DNA from: Austropuccinia psidii | Taxonomy: Eukaryota > Basidiomycota > Pucciniomycetes > Pucciniales > Sphaerophragmiaceae | Assembly: GCA_023105745.1 (NCBI GenBank) | Contig: JALGQZ010000006.1 | Span: 34,737,686-34,801,685 of the forward strand | Direction of reading: 5' to 3' | Length of the DNA: 64,000 nt | Shown: one piece after another, positions 24,901 through 35,910 of the stretch | Numbering within the stretch: the first letter of the stretch is position 1 | Layout of the letters: each line of letters starts with the position of its first letter | Position numbers and translations under genes: made by a program | The notes under the pieces: generated by a model | What the model was told of the DNA's origin: nothing | Seen by the model: the letters and a program-made list of their open reading frames with translations, nothing else | Database searches by the model: none

Positions 24901-27046
24901 CTACCATTCAAGTTATATATAGATGCAGCATGCAGTAAGGGCCTAGGAGAAGCCCTTCACCAAAGACAAATTGTGGATGGTGAACCAAGAGAAGGAGTAA
25001 TTTGCTACATCTCAAGGCAGCTGAAAGATTCAGAAGCCGAGTATGGGGCCATCCAGGCTGAATGTCTATGTCTAGTCTGGGCTCTAGAAAAACTCCATTT
25101 TTATCTGGAGGGTGCAGTCTTTGAAGTCTACACTGATTGCACAGCCTTGAAGTCTTTACTAAAAATGAAGACTACAAATAGACATATGCTGTGATGGCAA
25201 ATAGCCATCCAGGAGTATAGAGGGAACATGAACATCATATACAAGGAAGGTAAAAGCCATAACAATGCAGATGGCCACTGGACAATGTCAAAAGCAATCC
25301 AGCTTATGACCCAGAAGTTTCAGCCAAAATCCCTATCCATTTCATGGAAATAGATAGGAGGAAAAACTTCAGATTATCTGAATGGGAACCAGAAAGTGGT
25401 ACCCTTGACAGTGGAAACACTGACTCAAAAGGGACAGAATTCCCATAGTGGGAATAAGTTCCTCAGAAATTCACAATGAATTCTTAAGTGCAGTACAGAA
25501 GTCTTATGCCAAACACAAACAGTGTAGCATACTACTCCAACTCCTTCAACAAAAGTACATGAGTCCAGAAATGGAAACCCAGCTGGAAGAACCCTGGTTG
25601 AGGGCCTATAAGGGCAATAAATTTTTTCTTATAGATGGCCTGCTCTACCATAGAGAAAAGCACACAAGTGCACTCACAGTGGTAGACAGAGACCACATCT
25701 CATTGATCCTACAAGAATGCCATGACTACCCCTATATGGGACACATGAGTGAAGACAGGACCAAAGAGAGGGTAGCAAGCACAGCTTGGTGGCCCAGGTG
25801 GGAACAAGAGTTGAGTGAATACATCAACACTTGTGAAAGATGCCAAAAGGAAAATAGGAAACATGGGAAGAAGTATGGGTTACTTCAACACATAGAAGAA
25901 CCCAAGCACCCATGGGAAACCATCAACATGGACTTGGTTACAGGACTTGTCCCAGGAGGCAAAGAAAGCTATAATGCCTGTTTGATCATAGTTGATAGGT
26001 TTAGCAAGAGCATGAGGTGTCTACCATGCCATAAAGAATACACAGCCATGGATACTGCTCTGTTGTTTTGGAATAACATCATATTGACCTGTGGAGTCCC
26101 TAAGATCATCATTAGTGATAGAGACCCAAAATTCACATCTTAAATTTGGACTAACTTATATGACATGCTTGGTACCAAACTCGCTTTTTCCACAGCTTAC
26201 CATCCACAAACAGATGGCCTAGCTGAAAGGATGATCCAAACAATGGAAGACATCCTCAGAAGATTCTGTCCCTATGGCATGGAATACAAAGACCATGAGG
26301 GATACACCCATGATTGGGTTACCCTCTTACCAGCAGTCCAACTGGCTTATAATACAAGCCAGCACTCCACCACAGGTAAAACACCTGCACTGGTGGAGAA
26401 AGGGTGGAACCCCCTATTGCCTGTGGATCACTTGAAGAAAAATCTCCTGACTATCCACCCCACAGCCAAAGACTTCCATGATATGTGGAAGAGGGCCTGT
26501 GACACAGCTGCCAAATGCATAGCTGAGGCAAAAGAATACAATAAGAAGAGGTGGGACAAATCACATATGGAACCTGAATTCAAGGAAGGGGACAAGGTGT
26601 TAGTGTCTACACTGAACTTCAACAATCTCAAAGGACCTAAGAAGATGAGGGACTCATTTGTAGGACCTTTTACTATCATTAAGTTGATAGGGAAAAATGC
26701 AGTGGAAGTCAAACTCACTGAGGAGTTTTCAAAGAAACATCCAGTCTTTCCAGTGAGTTTGGTCAAACCATACTTCCAGACAGAGGAGGTTAAATTCCCC
26801 TCCAGGAGAAAGAACCCCACACCACAAGAGATAGTGGAAGTGGAGGACTCCCCTCGACCTGTGAGTAAGATAATCAGGGCCAGGAAGATCAGACTCAATG
26901 GGAAGGATCAAAGACAATACCTAGTCAGATTCAAGAACCAGACAGCAGATAAAGACAAATGGTTGGCAGAGGATGCAATACCACATGGGAAACTTCATTT
27001 AAAGAGATTCAGAGCCTCTAGGAGGACTGAACAGTCTCATCAATGA
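21205..27046 (+). pseudogene. Gag-Pol of element A, broken by stops and a frameshift
   Basis: Frame 1 starts MSPAYLRD at ATG 21205 and is broken by TAA at 21631 and TAG at 22453. From 22501 it runs 897 codons: Gag core (ITARLNTAFKGHASIWY), zinc knuckle CHNCGSTDHYANNC, protease IDSGAHFS, RT with VYIDEIIIYS (the usual YIDD reads YIDE, so the second catalytic Asp is changed), thumb SFLGFASHYRNH and RNase H KLYIDAACSKGLG. It stops at TGA 25192 ([10 protein letters not shown], Arg in element D). After a frameshift, integrase continues at 25448-26143 (zinc-binding HECHDY...CERCQ, catalytic NMDLVTG and ISDRDPKF), has a TAA at 26141, and resumes at 26165-27046 with the catalytic Glu helix, GPF segment and a chromodomain-like end. 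Non-functional but recently disabled. Confidence 0.9.
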
Positions 27047-27052
27047 TGAGCC

Positions 27053-27070
27053 TTTTTTAGAAGGAGGGTA
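27053..27070 (+). other. Polypurine tract of element A
   Basis: TTTTTTAGAAGGAGGGTA directly before the 3' LTR. Element D has TTTTTTAGGGGGAGGGAA in the same place. Confidence 0.75.
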
Positions 27071-28495
27071 TGTCAGCCTGTGACTCAAAACCAGAGCACA
27101 AGCATGATAGCCAAAATACCATAAACCAATGGTATAGCCAAGATACCACCAAAACATGGAGCTGAGCCAAATCAGCTCAAAAGGTATGAAACGAAAGAGG
27201 AAACTCATCTCTTCCTGAAAATATAAGTCCCATAACCATAGGACTAGAAATAACAAAGTTATTCCTGCTCAAAGTTATTGATGAGCATAAACCTTAATTT
27301 TCACCTCTCATCTAAAATCTAGAAGGAGAGGCTTAACCCCATCAAATGGGTACTAAAAATGAATCTCTAAGCCAGGGCTATCCAATGGTACCAGCCAAAC
27401 TGAGCTAGCACCAATATTACTGGAGTTATGGTCAATTTCAGGCCAAATAAGGATGAACAAAACATTCACCTCTCATCTAAATTCTACAGTTTTAGTGTGG
27501 GATACCTGAAGTGGGGTCTTTTTGGAAAGAGAACAATCAGGGATATCTGATGGTTTCATCCACTTCCTCATATCTCAACTACTGCAGAAGTTATGGGGCA
27601 AACAAGCTCAATACAGCTTTTTGCCTAAAACATGCAAATGTACAAAAATCTTGTACATCATATTTACTGATACCCATATGAAATGAGGTACCATTGTGTA
27701 GAGCACATACAGGGCTACACACAGAACCAATTTTGAGGTTGATATCTCAAGAATTGACAAAGTTATGGCTGTTTTAAGGTCAAAATCCCACCAGCTGTCA
27801 TATACAGCCTTACCATGGGATAATATCCCATAATCATGAATATGAGGTGTCAAATAGACAAAGAAGCATGTTTTTGCTTCAATACCTCATATTTCAGTCA
27901 ATACTGGGGTCCCATACAGTTTCTGTACAGCATTCTACGCGTCATACATGTCAGAATCAGGCTGTGAGGTCCCCAGATGAAAATTTTCACCCTGTATTGG
28001 TGAGAACCGCCCAGATATGGTTTCAAAAACACATCTGAGCACAATAAAGGCTATACAGGCTTTTTGCAAACCACAAGCCAGTACTAGAAAGTGAAAAAAT
28101 CTTCACTTCCTCCACGTGGAAAGGTCTAGCACCCTTTCCACCCCATTTCAGGATAAAAAGGAGGCTTTTCACAGCCAGAATTGTCTCCTCATCCTGCTCT
28201 TGAATAACCTACGTAGTAAACTGTCAAAAACAGTTTTACTCTTGGTTAATAATCAGGTATACTCTTAAATTAAAAGTATTGCAGTCTTTATTATTGTAAC
28301 CCAACAGGTAAAGCTGCACCCAGGGCTTTCAACAATGCTCACCACCACTATATCTCTATAGTAAAGCCCTTAATATCTTAATTTAATCATTTATTACCAA
28401 CTTTATCATCTTTTAAAGCTATTTTTACCATGTCACAGTCATAGTTAAAGCTTGTAAATACTTATATACACCTTTATCATAGACTCACCCTGACA
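27071..28495 (+). repeat. 3' LTR of element A (1425 bp)
   Basis: Direct repeat of 18824-20261, ending TGACA and followed by the TATTT duplication. Confidence 0.92.
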
Positions 28496-28500
28496 TATTT

Positions 28501-28548
28501 GGAGGGTGCAGTCTTTGAAATCAACACAGACTGCAGAGCTTTGAAGTC
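28501..28548 (+). pseudogene. Continuation of element B RNase H after element A
   Basis: GGAGGGTGCAGTCTTTGAAA and the following bases match the RNase H segment of A at 25105-25150 (LEGAVFEVYTDCTALKS). Homology ends near 28548, so the rest of element B (integrase and 3' LTR) is missing here. Confidence 0.8.
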
Positions 28549-29198
28549 TACACAGACTGTAAGATGTGTCTATGAAACTTGTTGATAATATTACTATGAA
28601 TCAACAGTACTATGACTGTTCTTATGAAATATAATAACATAATAGTTATTATAACCACAATTAAATCATTAATTAATCAATTATTTCTTTTACTTGTTAT
28701 ACACTACTAGTGATTATAATAGTAAGCAATAATTGTCTACAAGAATCAATTACAAGAACAATTTAACAATAAATATTCTTTATTAAAATGATAAAATAAC
28801 TTGAGTATATAATGATATTTTATAAGAAGAATTATAAAAATACCTTAATACTGCAAAGAACTTATTGAAAGATAAGAGCAGAGAAATTTGACAGATAATT
28901 GTGGATTTGAAGGATCAAAATTTATTTATAACAAGATTATAACAATATATAGTTGATTTGTATGATTTCACGTCTTTCTGATTGATTCTGAAAGAATAAA
29001 ACACTTAAGAACTAGTTTCAACTGATACTTACTTGTTGGTAATAAAGTTATAATGGAATAATGTGAGGATTTGGAAAAAACAGCCGAAGGAGGCCTCTGT
29101 TAAGTCAACAACAGCTCATAGAGGCGTGCCATTGAGCAAAATGAAAATCCAGTGACTGATAAGACAATAAAAATTTTTGGATTATTGATTGCATCATC
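28549..29198. other. AT-rich non-coding spacer
   Basis: About 650 bp between the end of element B and unit E2. I see no ORF, no clear repeat and no RNA gene. It may be a worn LTR of another family (TGTTGATAATATTACTATGA near 28575), but I could not find its partner. Confidence 0.4.
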
Positions 29199-29559
29199 TC
29201 ACCAGGGCGAATCTTGCGTCAATCGTCGGCGATTGACTTCACGTTGCACCGCGGTCAGTATAAAATCTTGCTTCAGTCTCGTTAGTGTCACTTTATAGTC
29301 ACTGGATTTAGTGGGTCACGTCACGTCAGCGTCAAGAAAACGTCAATCGTCACATGTGTCACATGAGAATGTCACTCAAAGCCCAAACCCGTTTCAACAC
29401 TATTCACAATGTTCGGGTAATTTCACCTAATAGCTTCCGCCTCCCCGACGCTTAGCATGCTTACGCGCCGCACCACCCTCCAGATGAGACTCTGACACTG
29501 CCTGCCCCCCCATCTCCGTCCTCACCACTCCTTACGCTTTCACACCCCCACCCTTACCA

Positions 29560-30312
29560 TCCTTACGCTTGTGTAGTGCCCTCCCAACATGCTCCCGACA
29601 CTGGTTACAATCCTTACGCTCGTGCAGTGCCCTCCCGACATGCTCCCGACACTGCTTATGATCCTTATGCTCGCACAGTGCCCTCCCGACATGCTCCCGA
29701 CACTGCTTACGATCCTTACGCTCACAGAGTTCCCTCCCGCCATGCTCCCGACACTGCTCACCATCCTTACACTCATGAAGTGCCCTCCCGACATGCTTCT
29801 GACACTGCTTAAAATCCTTACGCTCGCGCAGTGCCCTCCCGACATGCTCCCGACACTGCTCACCATCCTTACGCTCACGGAGTGCCCTTCCGCCATGCTC
29901 CCAACACTGCTCACCATCCTTACGCTCATGAAGTGCCCTCCCGACATGCTCCTGACACTGCTTACAATCCTTAGGCTCACGGAGTGCCCTCCCGCCATGC
30001 TCCCAACACTGCTTACGATCCTTACGCTCACAGAGTGCCCTCCCGACATACTCCCGACACTGCTTACGATCCTTATGCTTGCGGAGTGCCCTCCCGACAT
30101 ACTCCCGACACTGCTTACGATCCTTATGCTCGCGCAGTGCCCTCCCGACATGCTCCCGACACTGCTCACCATCCGTACGCTCACGGAGTGCCCTCCCGCC
30201 ATGCTCCCAACACTGCTCACCATCCTTACGCTCATGAAGTGCCCTCCCGACATGCTCCCGACACTGCTTACGATCCTTACGCTCGCCTAGTAAGTACCCT
30301 CCCGACATGCCT
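29560..30312 (+). repeat. 51-bp minisatellite, about 15 copies
   Basis: The unit reads CCTCCCGACATGCTCCCGAC, ACTGCTTACGATCCTTACGC, TCGCGCAGTGC. Because 51 is a multiple of 3, it creates open frames of 230-265 codons on both strands with a 17-residue period. These are not credible genes. Units differ at CpG positions (CG to CA/TG). Confidence 0.9.
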
Positions 30313-30564
30313 CTGACGCCGCTTACCATCCTTACGCTTCCGTACTACATCCATAGTGTACGGTGGCTTGTTGGCGTACACAATGGACGCCATCGCCGAA
30401 ATATGCTGAGTGGCCTTCTCTGCCAACAGGACCTCAGGGGAAATTGGTCAGTATATTCACAATGTTGTGGTTAGGGTTTAAATCATGAGACTCACAAATT
30501 AAAACCTAATAAGTGGACTATTTAAGACAAGAATTGTGTTTCCTGTTTCCCCGACAAAACCATT

Positions 30565-30714
30565 TTATTTCATATCATTCAAATGGAACACTTTGCTTAG
30601 TCCTTACCTCATGAGCGTTGAATAGTTCAAAAGTTGACTTTAGTAGGTTTCTCACTAGTCAACTTTATTCAATGTCTCACAGGGAAGTGATTTCATTTGC
30701 ATGATATGAAATAA
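30565..30714. repeat. Nested inverted repeat upstream of gene X
   Basis: Outer arms of 21 bp (30565-30585 and 30694-30714) match with one mismatch. Inside lie perfect 10-bp arms AAAGTTGACT and AGTCAACTTT, flanked by TTGAATA and TATTCAA. The structure is conserved in E1 (7480-7627). It sits 166 bp before the gene X start codon and could be a promoter element or an ancestral MITE. Confidence 0.75.
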
Positions 30715-30879
30715 TTTGCAAAACATTGCCTCCTTCAATTTCCCGCCAAATCGCATTTTGCAAATGCGATTATTTTACTTCCACCTATTTTCTTCAATTT
30801 GGATCTTTTTATTCAAAATTTTCAAACAAGTTATCAATCAACTCATCACCATCTATTTGCTTACTAAACTACCTCTGCG

Positions 30880-33070
30880 ATGGCCCAAACCCCGGGAAAT
30901 TCAACAGAATTTAATGAACGACCAACTTCATCCCCAGAGAGTGGAAGTGAAATATCTGATATGGCCAGTAGTCGTGAATTAGGCATTGAAGCAGAGAGCC
31001 AGTCACATGAAGATAATCAAGATCCACCAGTTCTTCCAGAATGTGAGTATACATCCATCTTGAGTATTTCTAATCTCTCAAAACCTGATATTGTGTCATA
31101 GCCTTTATTTCAGGTCAACCTCCAAGCTCTCAGAAACCGAATTTTAAAAGTTATGAGAAGGAAAAGACTGTTGAACCTTGTGCACCGACAGAAGATGATG
31201 GACAAGATGATGTAATTTTCAGTGGGGAGGTGGAAATTATATCCAAGGAGCAATTTGTCTCAAACTTTGCTCAAACAATCCCAAGGCTCAAAAAAATCCA
31301 AAATGATAGTAAAATTCCTGATTATGTGCGTCAAAAGATTGCTGAAGCCATGAGCCTCCTCAAAATGGATTTGAACCGTAAGTCCATTACTAATTCAAAA
31401 CAAAATTGATAAAAATAGCTTCTTACAATATATGGGCAGGTGTGGAGGTGGGAGAATCTCTACCTGAAGGATCTCGAGTCTTAATTGGATTTCCAGGCAA
31501 AGGATTAGGAAAAAGACCAAATATATATGCGACCAAAAAAACCAACAAAAAACGCCGTACCTTTGAAGCCGCAAAGGATTCCCGGGATCAAGGTGATGAA
31601 ATGATCAATGTTGAAGTGGACCATATTGATAATGAAGCTCCACATACTGAAAGCCCCCCGATACCCAATGAAACAATGCATGATGCAACCCCTCCCGCCT
31701 CTCCTTGCAATATTCAAGCCTTTCAAGAAAGGGAAACAATTAAACATGATACAATGGGACGAGATATGACTGATATAATTCCCGACGCTGAGCCCAAAGT
31801 GTCATCCGCTGCGAATTTTCAAGGAATATTTTTATCCCGCATGGAAGAGTTTGCAGGCATTTTGAATTATCATTCCAATATTTCTCAACAATCATGGAAA
31901 AGGGGGCTTGATAATATCAATAGGATTTACAAAAATAGATGGGACAATTTACCAACAAAGGATGCTCATACATTCCTGCCCGTTGGTATTAAGGTGATCA
32001 GTAACCAAGATCTTAAAATGTCGGCTTGGCTGAAGGACCTTGAGATGGCAGGTGAGTTTTTTTTTATCTTTGTGCATGATACTTGATCATTGGCTGTTGA
32101 CTGGTGATATAAATTGCAATATACAGGGTTAGATTTTTTTAAGCCAACCGAAACAGAAGCGTTTTTTGATCACAACATTTGGAATCTCAAATTGATGAAG
32201 GAATCAGCTAAACCCCCAGATAATCTCCCAAAATCTGAACACTCCTTCTTCAAAATGGTTCAGAGCCTTCTTTACCCCGCGAATCCAGTTAAACATTTCT
32301 GGGCAAATGTTATGTTTGAATCCATTAGTTTAGTCTCATACGATGTGATTGCACCCAAACCATATGTTGCACCAACATCAAATTCGACCGATCCTCTTGG
32401 ACTCGAACGCGGAGCAGTTGAATACCGTGCCTCCTGCTTGAGTAAATCGAAGCAACGTGCAACCCAACTCAGCATTGAAGGTGGCGGCGCTGACAATGAG
32501 ATATCCACAAAGCCGCACAAGAACCTGGAGGATCTAATGGATACAGTTATCCATTTGATGATTGCGTACAACATGGTACGTGCACATACAAAGGTCGAAG
32601 TTAATGGCATCAAAGGCAAACTCACGAACTCAAAAAAAAATGAGGCCATCAAAGATCTTTTGGCGTGTCACAAGAATTTCAGAATAAATCAAATTTGCTA
32701 TGGTATATTAGCGGCATTCTGTGCGGCGGGGGTTCGTGGTTTGATGGTATGCTCAGATGACTGGAGAACAAGCTCAGTTAAAGGGGCTTTATCACTAATT
32801 GACATTTCCGCAAAACTTTCAGAGGGTAAAAATCTAGTGGAGCCAGTGTGGCTACGTACTAATAAGTATATATGTAATTTACTGAATAAAATTTTCTTCT
32901 CATCAGAGTCATTTAACCCCACTGTACCTCTTAGATTTGAATTTGCACGATGCTTAGTATTAGACTTTGGTGATGCCTGGGTGGCGAAACGCGGTCTTGG
33001 TTCAAGTGATGAGGTCACCTTGACGGTACCCAGGTCAGCTAAACACACAACCAGGATTGACCCGTTTTAG
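30880..33070 (+). CDS. Gene X: intact four-exon gene of unknown function (667 aa)
   Basis: Exons 30880-31042, 31114-31377, 31419-32051 and 32127-33070 join in frame to 2004 nt with no stop. The introns (71, 41 and 75 bp) all have GT..AG, and the same splice sites are kept in the decayed E1 copy. The protein starts MAQTPGNSTEFN, has an acidic low-complexity first part with SGSEISD, a basic patch (ATKKTNKKRRTFEAAKDS, possible nuclear signal), another acidic linker, then a folded-looking second half from about residue 320 (SWKRGLDNINRIYKNRWDN... FFDHNIWNLKLM... HFWANVMFESISLVSYD...). There is no signal peptide or clear membrane segment. I recognise no family: no DDE, HUH or tyrosine recombinase motif. 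Its repeated copies suggest a mobile-unit protein. It could be a DNA-binding or accessory transposition factor, which is unproven. Confidence 0.8.
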
Positions 33071-33188
33071 ATTAGCTTTGTACTAGATAGATTGTAATTT
33101 AATTTTGCAAAGTGATTTATGAATTTAATAATCATGACTTCCTATCCTACTACTGCCCAGATGCCACAGTCTGAGTACCAATAGTAAT

Positions 33189-33212
33189 TGTACGGCGGCA
33201 TGCCTCCGTACA
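33189..33212. repeat. GGCATGCC-centred 24-bp palindrome after gene X
   Basis: TGTACGGCGGCATGCC then TCCGTACA, with one mismatched pair, 119 bp after the gene X stop. Same place as 10335-10358 in E1. Confidence 0.85.
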
Positions 33213-33647
33213 TCATTGCAAAGACTCCGACAAGACGCAAGCTGAGTCAGGCGTTGTGCCCGCGAGTAGCACACGCGGGGGCATTGCGGGAAGTCGCGTT
33301 TATCACTTCCCGCCAGCCCATAATAGGCAAAATGTTACTGTGTCTTTCAAGAGGACTGGGATAACTAGGGATCCGCAGCAGGATGCATATTGCATTTGCG
33401 TGTGCTTGCAATATTCCAAATGGTTGGATTGGAAAGTGATTGCATGGGAACATCAATATGTCAAATTGAATAATGCACTATCCACTGCAATTTTTAGGTT
33501 CAGGTATTTGAGATCGCGAATTCGCGAAGGTCAGGTGTGATCTTTCTTTTTAGCCGCAATTAAAAAAGATTCATCGTCCGCAATTCAATTTAGGTGGTAT
33601 TAATAAATCAGTAATCATTTGGTTTCATTTCATTTTCTGCTGCAAGC

Positions 33648-35043
33648 ATGCCATTCACGAAAAAAGGAAAAGAGCGTAAAAGGGAACTCGCGAGAAAGCG
33701 TCGGGCTGAGGAAGGAAAGTGTGAGTTTCTCGCTTAATCTCAGTGTATATATATAGATATATATATATGCTTCCACATTTATGTGGCACCCTCATTGAGC
33801 CCCACGGAAGAACATTGGCTTTAGTCGGTTCAGATTGTGCCAATGTCATGTGGGCTCCAACAGGGAAGTCAAAGGATGTGTGCCGAAGAAAGCTCCTTGG
33901 GCATTGGGCACCATTCTGGACTCAAAACTCCTTAGCTTCAAATGGCAGGAAGAAGTATCTGATATCTTGTCTGCTTCAACACAAAGTGATCCCTCAACCA
34001 CTTGGGAAGAGTCCGACATCCCAAAAGATAAATGAGGGCAAAACTAACCGAAAGCCGAGGTTTTTTTCCTCCTCTCGAGCAACAGCACAAATATCAATGC
34101 CAGTATCAGCAAATATGATCCCAAGTGAAATTCGGAGCCTTGTGGATGTCAATCAGATCAAACGCATTCACTTTGGCCGTGTGGCAATTTTCTCTTCAAC
34201 CGGATTACTCATTGCCCTTGTTGAATTCTGACCATTCACAACAATGAGTGAAGTCGAGGTCAATCAATGGGATGAATTATCACAATTCTTATTTCGCGAA
34301 AAGAGGTTCACTGACCCCATTGCAACAAATGGAGCATTACTGGAGGGATTTATGTTCGCGATTGGGTGGCGCAAATGCACCACGAAGAATGAACAATTTG
34401 GTCTGTATGGTAGTGCTGGCAAAATTGAAAATGCAAAAGATGAATGGGGGGACAGAGGTGCCAATCTTAGCTCGGTGGGTCGCATTCTAGGTCAATCCTT
34501 ACGATATGTTGGGGATAATTCATTTCAGAAGATTCAAAATTGCTACAACTCATTGGGGGTTCCGTCTTTTGATCAAGTCAAGTATGAAGGCAATAATCCC
34601 GCAAATCAGGGTGCATGTGAGTTTGCTTCGGCACTCACTTTCACCATGAATGGATTCAAAAACTCACCTCATCTTGATAAGGAGGCATCGCTGTATGCTT
34701 CGGGATGGTGGTTTCAAGCTGATAAGGAGACCGGCCAAATTCAAAGAGATGCATCAAAGCGGTGTACAGGGGGAAATTGATTTTCCCAAATGAGCATTTT
34801 TGGATTGATCTATCCGATTGTCATGGGCTCATTCAGGTAGTGTGGGCCAGCAGTACATTTCTTCATTATACTGATCCAGCACAGGACAACGAAAGCACGA
34901 CACTAGTGGGTATGTCCGCACAATGCTCAAGGAGGTTGGCAAAAACAATGTGCCCAAAAAGCCACGGCTATTATGAGATTGGCAAGGGAGCGGCCTATCA
35001 AATCAGGGATGGTAATACAATCTCAGCCCAATTCAAAGAGTGA
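33648..35043 (+). pseudogene. Tet-like 2OG-Fe(II) oxygenase gene, frame broken twice
   Basis: Exon 1 is probably 33648-33720, MPFTKKGKERKRELARKRRA (basic, nuclear-signal-like), with donor GTGAGT at 33721. The main frame carries IHFGRVAIFSSTGLLIALVEF, then TGA at 34229-34231, then PFTTM and MSEVEVNQWDELSQFLF through 34780. The double-stranded beta-helix has HLD (codons 34670-34678) in NGFKNSPHLDKEAS followed by GWWF, a distal His in FLHYTD (34864), and an Arg-containing strand near MSAQCSRRL. This is the layout of the TET/JBP-like family known from rusts and other basidiomycetes (5-methylcytosine oxidation in characterised members). A one-base shift in a G run near 34770 separates the HxD part from the distal-His part. 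Both catalytic motifs survive, so inactivation is recent, or the G-run shift is a sequencing error. Confidence 0.75.
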
Positions 35044-35173
35044 GGCAGTCGGAATAGCAGCGTGATTGTAGATAATGGTGGGGTAAGTAAGGCAGAGGAC
35101 AATATACACCAGGATTGGATGCTTTCGAGTGCGGGAGATGGGGTGTCTCACATGAAAAAGGGGTGAAGTGGAT

Positions 35174-35201
35174 TATGTACGGAGGCATGCCATCGTACAT
35201 A
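35174..35201. repeat. GGCATGCC-centred palindrome after the Tet-like gene
   Basis: TATGTACGGAGGCATGCC followed by ATCGTACATA, 131 bp after the oxygenase stop. Nearly the same sequence and distance as the palindrome after gene X. Confidence 0.85.
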
Positions 35202-35224
35202 TGCCAGGTTTGTTGCTCTTGTCC

Positions 35225-35910
35225 AGGATCCCAACGCTTCACACGCGAATCCTTATGCTTGTGCAGGTTCCGACAATGCTAAAAGTTCCTTACGCCTATG
35301 CGGGCTGCCGACGCTTCACACGCCAATCCTTACGCCTGTGCAGGTTCCCGACAGCTCACACGCCAATCCTTACGCCTGTGCAGGTTCTCAAATGCTCACA
35401 CGCCAATCCTTACGCCTGTGGAGGCTCCCCAAAGCTCACACGCCAATCCTTACGCCTGTGCAGGCTCCCGACAGCTCACACACCAATCCTTAGGCTTGTG
35501 AAGGTTGCCAACAATGCTGACAATTTCTTACGCCTGTGCAGGCTCCCGACAATTCACACGCCAATCCTTACGCCTGTGCAGGTTCCCAACAGCTCACACG
35601 CCAATCCTTACACCTGTGCAGGTTCTCGAACGCTCACACGCCAATCCTTATGCCTGTGCAGGCTCCGCAAAGCTCACACGCCAATCCTTACGCCTGTGCA
35701 GGCTCCCAGCAGCTCACACGCCAATCCTTAGGCTTGTGAAGGTTGCCAACAATGCTGACAATTTCTTACGCCTGTGCAGGCTCCCAACAATTCACACGCC
35801 AATCCTTACGCCTGTGCAGGTTCCCGACAGCTCACACGCCAATCCTTACACCTTTGCAGGCTCCCGACAGCTCACACGCCTATTGTTACACTTGTGAAGG
35901 TTCCCGACAA
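35225..35910 (+). repeat. 40-bp minisatellite, about 16 copies
   Basis: The unit is GCCTGTGCAGGTTCCCGACA, GCTCACACGCCAATCCTTAC. A subset has the variant 'aggcttgtgaaggttgccaacaatgctgacaatttcttac', itself repeated as a higher-order block (35490 and 35730). Open frames through it are artefacts. It shares ATCCTTACGC and CTCCCGACA with the 51-bp array at the other end of the unit. Confidence 0.9.

Larger units (their letters stand above)
18824..28495 (+). mobile_element. Ty3/gypsy element A (9672 bp), nearly complete but with disabling stops
   Basis: LTRs at 18824-20261 and 27071-28495 begin TGTCAGCC and end CCCTGACA. It has a priming site, leader, overprinted ORF1, gag, protease, RT, RNase H, integrase with chromodomain-like tail, and a polypurine tract, with 5-bp duplication TATTT. 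The LTRs differ by scattered substitutions and small indels, including one of about 13 bp near 19408, so A is older than C or D. The coding region has a handful of stops and one frameshift, so it is no longer autonomous. Confidence 0.93.

Noticed and set aside
28549..29198. Ty1/copia LTR in the AT-rich spacer
   Set aside because: A TGTTGA-like start is present, but no partner LTR, no target duplication and no priming site were found.
29532..30329. Open frames of 233-265 codons on both strands
   Set aside because: They follow exactly from the 51-bp (17-codon) tandem repeat and exist in several frames at once.
30880..33070. Gene X as a KDZ, hAT or Crypton transposase
   Set aside because: No DDE/D triad context, CxC clusters or R-H-R-Y recombinase motif visible; left as unknown.
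35225..35910. CRISPR-like regular repeats
   Set aside because: Repeats are head-to-tail with no unique spacers, and the genome is eukaryotic.
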